Part shown: positions 1-8,106 of the stretch, in pieces
Numbering within the stretch: the first letter of the stretch is position 1
Layout: every line of letters starts with the position of its first letter
Source of the DNA: Paenibacillus sp. FSL H8-0537
GTDB taxonomy: Bacteria > Bacillota > Bacilli > Paenibacillales > Paenibacillaceae
DNA length: 64,000 bases
Reading direction: 5' to 3'
NCBI RefSeq assembly: GCF_038051995.1
Contig: NZ_CP150290.1
Location: 1,909,501 to 1,973,500, forward strand
The notes under the pieces: generated by a model
Database searches by the model: none
Seen by the model: only the letters and a program-made list of their open reading frames with translations
What the model was told of the DNA's origin: nothing
Translations under genes and position numbers: made by a program

Positions 1-1
1 T

Positions 2-412
2 GTTGCGTGGCAAAATGTAGCCTACAACCAGCCGCCGCATACGAGCTATTTCCTTGGAAATGGCATGAGCACGCCTCCTGCACCAAGCATGTACACGACT
101 CTGCCACAGGCCTCGTTTACGGAAGTAGGCACGGCCAATGCCTTGCTCGCTGAGGAGGCTGCTTTGGAAGAAGCAGTGACTGCCCCTGAACAGGAGCTAG
201 CTCCGCAAACGGAGCCGGAAACAGGATCGGAAACAGGATCGGAAACAGAGCCTGAAACAGAACCTCAGACAGAGCCGGTAACGACCCCCGTTCCTGAACA
301 ACAGCCAGACAACCGTGTGCCAACCGGCCTGTTTAATCCAAATGCAGCAGCTCAAGTGGCTTCAGGCGCAGCGCTAAGCGCAGTCCATGGACAAGCCGCT
401 CCTATTTCGTAG
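2..412 (+). CDS. C-terminal part of an acidic Pro/Thr/Glu-rich protein (5' end outside window)
   Basis: The frame is open from base 2 to the TAG at 410-412, so the 136 visible residues are the end of a longer protein. An ATG at 65 lies in frame, but nothing resembling a ribosome site precedes it and the frame is open upstream, so it is probably internal. The middle holds a degenerate repeat of E-T-(G/P/E)-(S/E) units (about residues 70-95), rich in Glu, Thr and Pro, followed by an Ala-rich tail. Such tails occur in spore-surface and cell-wall-associated proteins, but no domain is visible and I assign no function. Copy 1 of the 20-base motif starts 11 bases after the stop. Confidence 0.6.
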   Translation, partial: VAWQNVAYNQPPHTSYFLGNGMSTPPAPSMYTTLPQASFTEVGTANALLAEEAALEEAVTAPEQELAPQTEPETGSETGSETEPETEPQTEPVTTPVPEQQPDNRVPTGLFNPNAAAQVASGAALSAVHGQAAPIS

Positions 413-423
413 AGCTAGGGTTA

Positions 424-443
424 TTATCCCCTCAGCTCAGAAA
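424..443 (+). repeat. 20-base interspersed motif, copy 1
   Basis: Reads TTATCCCCTCAGCTCAGAAA, one base different from the other four copies. It has the same orientation as copy 2 and lies just after the end of the acidic protein gene. Confidence 0.75.
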
Positions 444-446
444 CGC

Positions 447-556
447 AAAAAGAGGAACAGGCGCATCTATTTAACCGGACTTCAGTTTTTCTAGTAAATC
501 TAGCATCTCTTCGTGTAGCTATAAGTATCAGGCTTGGGCAGACTGTTCCTATTTTT
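447..556. repeat. Inverted repeat of about 110 bases between motif copies 1 and 2
   Basis: AAAAAGAGGAACAG at 447-460 is the reverse complement, with one mismatch, of CTGTTCCTATTTTT at 543-556. About 80 bases lie between the arms. The T-run after the right arm means it could also end transcription of the upstream gene. It may be a small non-autonomous mobile element, but no further copy was found in the window. Confidence 0.35.
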
Positions 557-570
557 TAAAGCTTGAGGTA

Positions 571-590
571 TTATCCCCTTAGCTCAGAAA
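571..590 (+). repeat. 20-base interspersed motif, copy 2 (left boundary of first array segment)
   Basis: TTATCCCCTTAGCTCAGAAA, identical to copies 4 and 5 and to the reverse complement of copy 3. With copy 3 it forms an inverted pair around 581 bases that contain an octamer array. Confidence 0.8.
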
Positions 591-1131
591 CATTGAGATC
601 GGAGTCAGTCCAAGACATTTTATAAAATAGTAGTGTAAAGAGAAGTGAAAAACTACAGAAGTACAGAAGTACAGAAGTACAGAAGTACTGAAGTAACAAA
701 GCAATTAAGCAAAAAAACAAAAAAAGCTAGGGAAGAAGCAAAGCCGTTGGAAGGAAAACTGGATTGAGGCACCGCCAGCAAAAGAAAAGGAACGGTGCAC
801 GAGAGCAACTTAATCGACATGGAAGCTGAAGCTGTGCTATTTTTGAAAGCTTCCGAAGTTTGATTGGGTGAATGGGGAATAACATCGGTAAATCGAAGAT
901 TCAGCTTATAGTCAGTTGGTAAATTTTGATCACTCAAAGGTATTCGATTATGGAAATGACCATTATACGATTTTTGCATAAATGAGAACTTGCTGTAGTC
1001 ACAGCATTCGAATCGCAACTGCAACAGCAATGGGATGGAAAGCCTTTTGTGCTTGGAGAACTGGGAGAGCTTGGAGAGCTGTTTGGGCGGTGTGATCAGG
1101 CATGTTGCCGGATTGTGCCGTTCAAGCGGCT
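591..1131. other. Gene-free segment between inverted motif copies 2 and 3
   Basis: No convincing gene is present. A 201-codon minus-strand frame (653-1258) starts at TTG without a ribosome site, runs across motif copy 3 and resembles no family I know. Apart from the octamer array at 655-694, the segment holds A-rich runs (about 700-730) and purine-rich GAGAGCTTG-like stutters near 1059-1083. Confidence 0.5.
655..694 (+). repeat. Octamer tandem array (ACAGAAGT)x4 plus one variant
   Basis: Four perfect ACAGAAGT units occupy 655-686 and are followed by the variant ACTGAAGT (687-694). The array lies about 65 bases inside motif copy 2. Confidence 0.9.
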
Positions 1132-1151
1132 TTTCTGAGCTAAGGGGATAA
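1132..1151 (-). repeat. 20-base interspersed motif, copy 3 (right boundary of first array segment)
   Basis: TTTCTGAGCTAAGGGGATAA is the exact reverse complement of copies 2 and 4, giving inverted ends at 571 and 1151. Confidence 0.8.
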
Positions 1152-1271
1152 GGGACAAAAGGCGAAGAAAACGCTGTAACCCAAAACAACTTAAAACAAG
1201 CCAAGCCAAACAAAGCCATAGTTGAAAAATAAATCGGCCATTCCGTGACAACAGGCAAGCGCCGGACTGCG

Positions 1272-1292
1272 AAAAAAGCAGCCGCGCTGCCG
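1272..1292 (-). terminator. Intrinsic terminator of mtaD
   Basis: On the minus strand GCAGC-GCG-GCTGC forms a tight hairpin followed by six T, about 15 bases past the mtaD stop codon. Confidence 0.7.
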
Positions 1293-1305
1293 CATGCTTG
1301 CCGTT

Positions 1306-2604
1306 CTATATACCGTCTACGATTCTCCGTGCTCGAATGCCCGCCTCGTAAAGCAGTACCTCCTCGTCTATCGTCAGCAGCTCGCGGCCTTGCATCAGGA
1401 GCTTGCCGTTGACGATGGTCGTATCGACATCGCTGCCATTCACGGCGTAAGCGAGCAGCGACTCTACTTGATGGACAGGCTGCAGGTGGGGCTTATTCAT
1501 ATCGACTAAAATGAGATCGGCTTTTTTGCCAGCCTCGAGCGTTCCTGTATCATAATCGATGCGCAGCAGCTTGGCGCTTTCAACTGTTGCCATCTCCAGC
1601 ACCTGATGGGCTGGGAAAACGGACGGGTCGCCGGCTGCTATTTTTTGCATCCAGGCCGCTGCTTTAATCCCTTCAAACATGTCGACTGTGGAAGCACTTC
1701 CTGATCCGTCCGTACCGAGTCCAACCGTAATGCCAGCATCGATAAGTGCTGCCACTGGGGCAATGCCGCAGCCGAGCTTTAAATTGCTGACCGGATTGTG
1801 GGAAACGCCACCTTCCATTCCACTAAGCAGCTGAATGTCGTCATGTGTTAGATGCACGCCATGGGCCAGTAAAGTATGGGCCTCGGCAAATAGCCCGAGA
1901 TTGTGTAAATAAGCGGCTGGCGAGCAGTTGTATTTGGCTTTGATCTTGGTGACTTCCTCTACCGTTTCCGCTAGATGGATATGGATAGGCAGATCTTTTT
2001 CGGCGGCGAGCTTTATGATTTCTGCAAGTGGTTCTGGCGGGCATGTATAGGGGGCATGGGGGCCGAACATCGTTGTAATTCGTCCATCCGCCTGGCCATG
2101 CCAGCGGTCAATGAGGTCAAGCGCTTCAGTTAACCGTTTGCCGCCGTCATTTTGCAAAAATACAAGTCCCCGTGTTAAGGAGGCGCGCATCCCTGTTTCC
2201 AAGGCAGCAGCAGCAATTTCGTTCATATGCACATACATATCGGCAAATGCCGTTGTGCCGGATTTGATCATTTCGGCCATGGCAAGCTTGGCTCCCCAAT
2301 AAATATCCTCAGGCGTCATCCGCGCCTCGGCAGGCAGCATTTTATGCTCCAGCCACTCCATCAGCTTGTAATCATCGGAAAATCCTTTCAATAAGCTCAT
2401 TGGCGTATGCTGGTGGGCATTAATGAGGCCAGGCATCGCTAACATGCCTTTTCCATCGATGATTTTGTTTGCTTTAGCAGCGGACTCAGGCAAATTCGTG
2501 CCTATGGCCGCAATGCGGTCATTTTCGATCAGCAGCTCGCCGTGAAAAAGTCTTTCGCCATTTTTCATCGTTAAAATTTGAACGTTTTGAATTAGAGTTC
2601 TCAT
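1306..2604 (-). CDS. mtaD: 5-methylthioadenosine/S-adenosylhomocysteine deaminase (amidohydrolase)
   Basis: This 432-residue cytosolic metal-dependent amidohydrolase has the family's usual length. Metal-binding signatures appear in order: NAHQH near residues 62-66, HIHLAE near the middle, AHGVHL, and GTDGSGSAS. The family deaminates methylthioadenosine or S-adenosylhomocysteine to the inosyl forms, recycling the by-products of S-adenosylmethionine use. AAGGAGGGG lies just upstream of the ATG at 2604. The gene diverges from sbcD and has its own terminator. The mtnK-mtnA salvage pair 9-12 kb away would handle the other route for methylthioadenosine. Related guanine or chlorohydrolase-type amidohydrolases share the fold, so the exact substrate is inferred. 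Confidence 0.85.
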   Translation of the reverse strand: MRTLIQNVQILTMKNGERLFHGELLIENDRIAAIGTNLPESAAKANKIIDGKGMLAMPGLINAHQHTPMSLLKGFSDDYKLMEWLEHKMLPAEARMTPEDIYWGAKLAMAEMIKSGTTAFADMYVHMNEIAAAALETGMRASLTRGLVFLQNDGGKRLTEALDLIDRWHGQADGRITTMFGPHAPYTCPPEPLAEIIKLAAEKDLPIHIHLAETVEEVTKIKAKYNCSPAAYLHNLGLFAEAHTLLAHGVHLTHDDIQLLSGMEGGVSHNPVSNLKLGCGIAPVAALIDAGITVGLGTDGSGSASTVDMFEGIKAAAWMQKIAAGDPSVFPAHQVLEMATVESAKLLRIDYDTGTLEAGKKADLILVDMNKPHLQPVHQVESLLAYAVNGSDVDTTIVNGKLLMQGRELLTIDEEVLLYEAGIRARRIVDGI

Positions 2605-2687
2605 CTTAGTCCCCTCCTTGGTATACTTAGGAGGATAAACGTTGACGCTGCGTTAAGGTCAAGGGCAAGAAAGGGTGTTTCGCCATT

Positions 2688-3863
2688 ATGAAATGGTTCC
2701 ATACCGCAGACTGGCATCTAGGCAAGCTGGTTCAAGGTGTTTATATGACAGAAGACCAGCGTTATGTGCTGGAGCAATTGCTTGCCGATATTGAACACGA
2801 ACGCCCAGATGCAGTCATTATTGCCGGTGATTTGTATGATCGGGCCATTCCACCTATTGAGGCAGTAGAACTGCTCGATGAGGTGCTGCAGCATATCGTT
2901 ATTAAGCTTGAAACGCCGGTGCTGGCTGTGGCTGGCAATCACGACAGTCCGGATCGAATTGATTTTGGCACGGCGATGATGGCAAGCCGGGGTCTGCATA
3001 TTGCCGGAAGAATGAAGCGGGAGCAGAAGCCTGTTGTGCTCCGCGACGAGCATGGCGAGGTGCATTTTCACCTCGTGCCTTATGCGGATCCTGCGCACGT
3101 GCGTTATGCGCTCGGCGATGAGAGCATTCGCACGCATGATGATGCGATGAAAGCTTTGACGGAGCGGCTGCGGCATCAGCTAGATCCTGCTGCGCGCCAT
3201 GTTTTTATCGGCCATGCTTTTGTTACGGCAACCGGAGAGGCGGAGCCGAATACGAGCGATTCGGAGCGTCCGCTGGCGATTGGCGGGGCGGAGCATGTGC
3301 GTGCCAGTTATTTTGCGCCATTTCATTATACGGCGCTTGGTCACCTGCATCAGGCGCATTATGTCAGCGACGATAAAATTAGATATGCGGGCTCTCCGCT
3401 TAAATATTCGGTTTCCGAGGAGCATCACGCCAAAGGCTATTATGTAGTGGAAATGGATGACAAAGGCGCAGTAACGGTAGAAAAGCGCCCATTCCAGCCG
3501 CTGCGCGATTTGCGCCGTGTTTCCGGAACGATTGAAGACATTGAGCAGCATGCGAAAAGCGAGGATTATGTATTTGTTACGCTGCTGAATGAAAATCCGG
3601 TGCTGTTTCCGATGGAGAAGGTACGTGCCATTTATCCGAATGCGCTGCATGTCGAGCGCAGGCCGGAGGCGGGACTGCTCACAGAGGCAGCGGCTTCCGC
3701 TGATGGTGCAATAGAGGCGGTTCGCCGCCGAGAGGCTGATCCGGTAGCTTTATTTGCTTCCTTTTATCAGGAGGTCAAGGGCAGTCCGCTCAGTGAGAGT
3801 AAAAAGCAGCGTTTCGCCGATGTCTTCGGGAAGCTGCTGCACGAGGAAGGAGGCAGCGCATGA
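2688..3863 (+). CDS. sbcD: Exonuclease SbcD (Mre11-type nuclease subunit)
   Basis: A 391-residue calcineurin-like phosphoesterase, the nuclease half of the SbcCD complex that opens hairpins and trims DNA ends. The metal-binding motifs are present in order: FHTADWHLGK (Asp8, His10), IIAGDLYD, AGNHDS, GHAFVT and GHLHQAH. About 120 residues of DNA-capping and SbcC-binding region follow. The ATG at 2688 has only a weak AAGGG-like ribosome site. The stop overlaps the sbcC start (ATGA at 3860-3863), so the subunits are translationally coupled. No SOS box was seen upstream. Confidence 0.95.
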   Translation: MKWFHTADWHLGKLVQGVYMTEDQRYVLEQLLADIEHERPDAVIIAGDLYDRAIPPIEAVELLDEVLQHIVIKLETPVLAVAGNHDSPDRIDFGTAMMASRGLHIAGRMKREQKPVVLRDEHGEVHFHLVPYADPAHVRYALGDESIRTHDDAMKALTERLRHQLDPAARHVFIGHAFVTATGEAEPNTSDSERPLAIGGAEHVRASYFAPFHYTALGHLHQAHYVSDDKIRYAGSPLKYSVSEEHHAKGYYVVEMDDKGAVTVEKRPFQPLRDLRRVSGTIEDIEQHAKSEDYVFVTLLNENPVLFPMEKVRAIYPNALHVERRPEAGLLTEAAASADGAIEAVRRREADPVALFASFYQEVKGSPLSESKKQRFADVFGKLLHEEGGSA

Positions 3864-6800
3864 GACCGCTCAAGTTAACGATGAACGCTTTCGGCCCGTA
3901 CCGGGATGCGGAAACGATTGATTTTGCCCAGTTGGACGAGCATCGGCTGTTCGTTATTTCCGGCAGCACTGGAGCAGGTAAAACCTCGATTTTTGATGCG
4001 ATTTGCTTTGCGCTTTATGGTGCAGCCAGCGGAGAGGATCGCTCGGAGGCACGCATGCTGCGGAGCCATTTTGCCGGGGATGATACGCATACGTCGGTTG
4101 AATTTCATTTTGCAGTTGCGCAGCGGGAATACCAAGTATTTCGCCAGCTTCCGCATCGTAAAGGCTCGAACAAAAGCGAGACTGGCGGCAAGGCAGAGCT
4201 ATATGAGCTTGTAGATGGACAAGCTGTGCCGCTTGTCGACCGTTTTCAAGTTCGCGACGTCGATGCAAAGCTGGAATTGATTATAGGCCTTACGAAGGAG
4301 CAGTTTAATCAAATCGTGATGCTGCCGCAGGGAGAGTTTCGCAAGCTGCTCACCTCGGATACTGATAATAAAGAAGAGATTTTGCGGCGGATTTTTCGCA
4401 CGGAGCTGTATGAGAAGCTGGAGCTGAGGTTTCAGCAGCAAAACCGCGAGCTGAATGAAACGCTCAAGGAAGCACGGCTGCGCAATGACATGTACATGAA
4501 GCAGTCGGGCGATGCGCTTCCTCAGCGCGAGGGAAGCTTGCTGGCAGCGACGCTGAGCCAAGAGGTTTATAATGCGGCGCAATTGCTTGCCAGTTTGGAG
4601 CAGGAGGCAGCTTATTATAGCGAGCTGGTGCAGCAAGGCGCTATGCAGCGGCAGCAGATGGACGAGCAGCTGCTTGCGCAGGAAGAGAGGCTGCGCGCCG
4701 CGCTGGCGCTAAACGCGCGGTTCGAAGAGCTTGCGGTGGAGCGAACCAAGCTGGAGCAGCTGGAGCTGGGCCGCGCCGCGCAGGAAGCGAAGGGGCGCGA
4801 GCTGCAATTGGCTGAGCGGGCCGCGCTGCTCACGCCTTATGAGGAGCAAGCGAGCCGCGCCAGCAAGGACGCGGAGGCGAAGCAGCAGGCCAGCGAGGCG
4901 AAGCAGCGGGAAGCGGAGGCTGCGAAGCAAGCGCTGGACGCGGCGTCGCAGCGGCATGCGAGCGAGGAGCAGCGTGAGCCAGAGCGGCGGGAGGCGGAGC
5001 GTGAGCTGAACCGGCTGGAGGAGCTGGCGCCAGCGGTGCAGCAGATGGGCGAGCAGCGGCAGGCCGTAACGGAGCTGCGGGCAAGGGCGAAGCAGGCCCA
5101 GGCGCAACTGGAGCGGGAAGAGGCAGCTATTGCGGCCGAGAAGGAAGCGAAGCAGCAAGGTGCTGCGCGGTTGAAGCTCATGGAGAGCGACGGCCAGCAG
5201 TTGCAAGCGAAGCAAGAACAGCTCAGGCGCGTGGAGCAGCAAGGCAAATACGTCTCCAAGCTAATCAAGCTGGAGCAGGAGCTGGCTGAGTTCAAGCGGC
5301 TGGAAGCGAGCCAGGAAGAGGCGCTCTCCACCGTTCGTGCCCGGCACGATAAGCTGGAGCAGCAATGGATTGAAGGGCAGGCAGGCTTGCTCGCCGCTCA
5401 TTTGCATGACGGGAAGCCTTGCCCAGTATGCGGCAGCGTCGAGCATCCCGGCAAAATACAAACTGCTGCTGATGTGCCCTCACGAGAGCAGCTCGCACAG
5501 GCAAAGGAGCTGCTTGCTGTCTGCGAGCGCGAGGTGAATGCGTCAAGGCTGCAAGTAGCGGCAGCCCGTTCCGGCTGGGAAAGCAGCGCCGCCGAGCTTG
5601 CGGAATACGGCGCCTCTGCCGAGCATCTCGCCGAGCAGCAGGCTGACCTCCGCGCGCAGTGGAAGCAGTTGAAGGATGAGACGGACCGACTGCAGCAGCA
5701 GAACGAGGAGATGCGCTTGCTTAAAGAGCAGGCAGAAAATCGGGAAGCAGAGCTGGAGCGGCTCGTCAGGGATAAAGAGCAGCGGCAAGCGGTTTATCAG
5801 CAACTGCAAATTGAACTGGGCGCGAAGGAGTCGCTGCTCGCCAGAGAGCTGGAACGCATACCCGAATCGCTTCGCGAGCCCGAACAATTGCAGCAGGCGC
5901 TGACTGCCCAGCAGATGAAAGCTCGTCAGCATGCAGAAGCCTGGCAGGCTGCTGTCAAGCAGCTGCAGCAGGCCCAGCTTAAGTTGGCGGAAGCTTCTGT
6001 CCATGCCCTGCAGGCTCTCCAACAATTTGAAGAAGCGCAGCGAAACAGGGAAGAAGCTGAGAAGCGGCTGCTGAGCGAGCTGAAGGCTGCGGCATTTGAT
6101 TCATTGGAGGCTTATCGCGCCGCCGTGAAAACGCCGCAAGAGCGGCAAGCACTCAAGGAGCAACTGGACGCTTATAAATCTGCGGTTCAGGCGCTGACAA
6201 GCCGTGTAACGGATATGCAGCTGGAGCTGGCTGGAAGGCAGCCTGCGGATATGCAGGAGCTGCATGCAGCAGGCGCCGAGCTTAAGCAGCAGTTGGAGAC
6301 GATTGTCGCTGCACTGCAAACCGCTGCGCGTCATGGCGAGGAGGCTGTTCGGCTCATTCGCCAGCTCACAGCGACGAGCGAGCGAGTGAAGCAGCTCGAG
6401 GCAGAGCTGGAGCAGGTGCTCGACATCTATCAAATGCTTAAAGGAGACAATGCGCTTAAAATTTCCTTTGAACGTTATATATTGATTGAGTTTTTGGAGC
6501 AAATTTTGCAGGCGGCAAATGTGCGTCTGCAGCGGCTTTCAGGCGGGCAATTTATGCTGCAGCGCAGCGATCGTTTGGAAGTCAGAGGGAAGCAAAGCGG
6601 TCTTGGCCTGGACGTGTATGATGCGTATACAGGACAAAATCGCGATGTGAAAACGATGTCCGGCGGGGAAAAATTTAATGCGTCTCTCTGCCTTGCTTTA
6701 GGAATGACCGATGTTATCCAGGCGCATCAAGGCGGAATTTCCATTGAAATGATGTTTATTGACGAAGGGTTTGGCTCCCTGGATGAGGAGGCGCTGAACA

Positions 6801-6952
6801 AGGCGATCGAGGCTTTGGTTGACTTGCAGCGCGCCGGCCGCATGATTGGCGTCATTTCACATGTGCAGGAGCTCAAACAGGCTTTTCCCGCCTGCCTTGA
6901 AGTTCATAAGACGAAGGAAGGCTACAGCCGCACGGCCGTAACCGTTCGTTAA
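3860..6952 (+). CDS. sbcC: ATPase SbcC (Rad50-type SMC-like subunit)
   Basis: The 1030-residue partner of SbcD has the expected plan. The N-terminal ATP-binding half has Walker A GSTGAGKT at residues 35-42. A long Glu/Gln/Ala-rich coiled coil follows, interrupted near residue 520 by the zinc hook CPVC. A second coiled-coil arm leads to the C-terminal half with signature MSGGEKFNASLCLALGM and Walker B FIDEGFGSLDEE. ATP-driven dimerisation through the hook tethers and processes DNA ends. The coiled-coil part is strongly GC-rich and open in several wrong frames, which explains many spurious overlapping frames. It ends just before a bidirectional terminator. Confidence 0.95.
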   Translation: MRPLKLTMNAFGPYRDAETIDFAQLDEHRLFVISGSTGAGKTSIFDAICFALYGAASGEDRSEARMLRSHFAGDDTHTSVEFHFAVAQREYQVFRQLPHRKGSNKSETGGKAELYELVDGQAVPLVDRFQVRDVDAKLELIIGLTKEQFNQIVMLPQGEFRKLLTSDTDNKEEILRRIFRTELYEKLELRFQQQNRELNETLKEARLRNDMYMKQSGDALPQREGSLLAATLSQEVYNAAQLLASLEQEAAYYSELVQQGAMQRQQMDEQLLAQEERLRAALALNARFEELAVERTKLEQLELGRAAQEAKGRELQLAERAALLTPYEEQASRASKDAEAKQQASEAKQREAEAAKQALDAASQRHASEEQREPERREAERELNRLEELAPAVQQMGEQRQAVTELRARAKQAQAQLEREEAAIAAEKEAKQQGAARLKLMESDGQQLQAKQEQLRRVEQQGKYVSKLIKLEQELAEFKRLEASQEEALSTVRARHDKLEQQWIEGQAGLLAAHLHDGKPCPVCGSVEHPGKIQTAADVPSREQLAQAKELLAVCEREVNASRLQVAAARSGWESSAAELAEYGASAEHLAEQQADLRAQWKQLKDETDRLQQQNEEMRLLKEQAENREAELERLVRDKEQRQAVYQQLQIELGAKESLLARELERIPESLREPEQLQQALTAQQMKARQHAEAWQAAVKQLQQAQLKLAEASVHALQALQQFEEAQRNREEAEKRLLSELKAAAFDSLEAYRAAVKTPQERQALKEQLDAYKSAVQALTSRVTDMQLELAGRQPADMQELHAAGAELKQQLETIVAALQTAARHGEEAVRLIRQLTATSERVKQLEAELEQVLDIYQMLKGDNALKISFERYILIEFLEQILQAANVRLQRLSGGQFMLQRSDRLEVRGKQSGLGLDVYDAYTGQNRDVKTMSGGEKFNASLCLALGMTDVIQAHQGGISIEMMFIDEGFGSLDEEALNKAIEALVDLQRAGRMIGVISHVQELKQAFPACLEVHKTKEGYSRTAVTVR

Positions 6953-6958
6953 CAGAAA

Positions 6959-6996
6959 AAGGCAGGAAACAACGCGAACGCTGCTTCCTGCCTATC
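6959..6996. terminator. Bidirectional terminator between sbcC and a small membrane protein gene
   Basis: AGGCAGGAA (6960-6968) pairs with TTCCTGCCT (6985-6993). It is preceded by an A-run and followed by ATCTTT, so it serves both converging genes. Confidence 0.75.
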
Positions 6997-7006
6997 TTTC
7001 TGAATG

Positions 7007-7546
7007 TTAGTAGCCGGATAATGCGCTTGCTCCAGCAGAGAATACAGCAATGGAAAAAATAAAAAAGACAACAGTGCCCATTACGCCAAGTCCGTTCAGA
7101 ATAATACCGATAACCGCAAAAACTTTGCGGCGCTGCTTGGAGCATGCACCAATAATACCAAGAATCAAGCCGACGAACGTAATGCCGACGCTGACGATAA
7201 CAGCAACAATCGATCCCATAAAGGATCCAGCGCCTCCCATAATCAATTCCTCAATGTAGGCAGGGTCTTCAATTAAGTACTCATTTCTTGTAGAAATGAG
7301 ACTGCCAATGGCTGTGAAAAACATGATGATGCTAATAACGCCTATAAGAATAGATGCAATGGCCATAATAAAGGAAGCAATGCCAAGGCCTGAATGCTTT
7401 AGCGGCTGGCTCGGCTGATAAGGTGCAGGATCGGAAAAGCCTGTTGATGGTGCAGATCCGTAAGGATTATAATCCGGTGTCTGAGTCTGATCCGTATCCG
7501 ATTTTGTAAATGAAATCGGTGTGGAATTGTTTTTATTTTCTTCCAT
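7007..7546 (-). CDS. Small multi-pass membrane protein (DUF4190/DUF4064-like)
   Basis: This 179-residue protein has a soluble N-terminus of about 50 residues rich in Pro, Tyr, Ser and Thr. Hydrophobic segments follow near residues 53-85, 110-135 and 142-172, with an Arg/Lys-containing turn (CSKQRRK) between the last two. A Pro/Tyr-rich tail followed by Gly/Ile-rich membrane segments is typical of DUF4190-type proteins of unknown function in Gram-positive bacteria. The ATG at 7546 has a GGAGGAG ribosome site. The gene is convergent with sbcC and divergent from the next gene. No catalytic residues stand out. Confidence 0.65.
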   Translation of the reverse strand: MEENKNNSTPISFTKSDTDQTQTPDYNPYGSAPSTGFSDPAPYQPSQPLKHSGLGIASFIMAIASILIGVISIIMFFTAIGSLISTRNEYLIEDPAYIEELIMGGAGSFMGSIVAVIVSVGITFVGLILGIIGACSKQRRKVFAVIGIILNGLGVMGTVVFFIFSIAVFSAGASALSGY

Positions 7547-7631
7547 TAAAGTGTTCTCCTCCAGTATATGTAAGTCGTGTTAAAACACAATTACAGTAAA
7601 TTATACTCAATTCTGAAAGGAATGAAAACAG

Positions 7632-8018
7632 ATGTTCCAAAAATATTTCACAATCGGCGCTATTGGTGCCGCTATTGCCGTAGGATTAGGGGCCTTTGGC
7701 GCTCATACTTTAAAGGAAATATTGCCAGCTGATTTGCTAGCTATTTTTGAAACGGGCGTACGCTATCATATGTATCATTCGCTTGGCCTTATGCTGGTCG
7801 CTCTGCTTGCGGATCGCTTGGGCGAGAGCAAATTGCTGCTTGCCGGAGCCAGGCTGCTGCTTGCGGGCATCGTTATTTTCAGCGGCAGTCTCTATATCCT
7901 TGCATTAAGCGATATTCGCGTGCTGGGAGCAATTACACCAATTGGCGGTGTGGCTTTTCTTGCTGGCTGGGTTTGCGTCATCGTCGCGACCCTCAAGTCT
8001 CGAAAAAAAGCCGTTTGA
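7632..8018 (+). CDS. DUF423 family membrane protein (YwdK-like)
   Basis: A 128-residue protein with four hydrophobic segments and the family's N-terminal pattern GAIGAAIAVGLGAFGAHTLK, then a YHMYHSLGLML stretch. These mark DUF423, a small inner-membrane family found across bacteria, with YwdK as the Bacillus member. Its function is not established. Length is normal for the family. The start is supported by the AAAGGAAT stretch just upstream. The stop codon lies within an inverted repeat (8010-8016 with 8041-8047) that could act as a weak terminator. Confidence 0.8.
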   Translation: MFQKYFTIGAIGAAIAVGLGAFGAHTLKEILPADLLAIFETGVRYHMYHSLGLMLVALLADRLGESKLLLAGARLLLAGIVIFSGSLYILALSDIRVLGAITPIGGVAFLAGWVCVIVATLKSRKKAV

Positions 8019-8106
8019 TTTGCATAATATTTCTATGCCGAAACGGCGGTTTCGATTATAATAAGTCTAACCTTATTGGATTCGAACGTAGGAAGGAAGT
8101 TAGTGC

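Noticed and set aside
424..443. Motif as a DnaA box cluster
   Set aside because: TTATCCCCT resembles TTATCCACA only at its first part, the copies are far apart, and no origin genes are near.
653..1258. Minus-strand frame of 201 codons
   Set aside because: TTG start without ribosome site, runs through motif copy 3, and resembles no family.
4615..5546. Several frames inside sbcC
   Set aside because: Shadows of a GC-rich coiled-coil coding region; low-complexity Leu/Arg or Ser/Ala translations.
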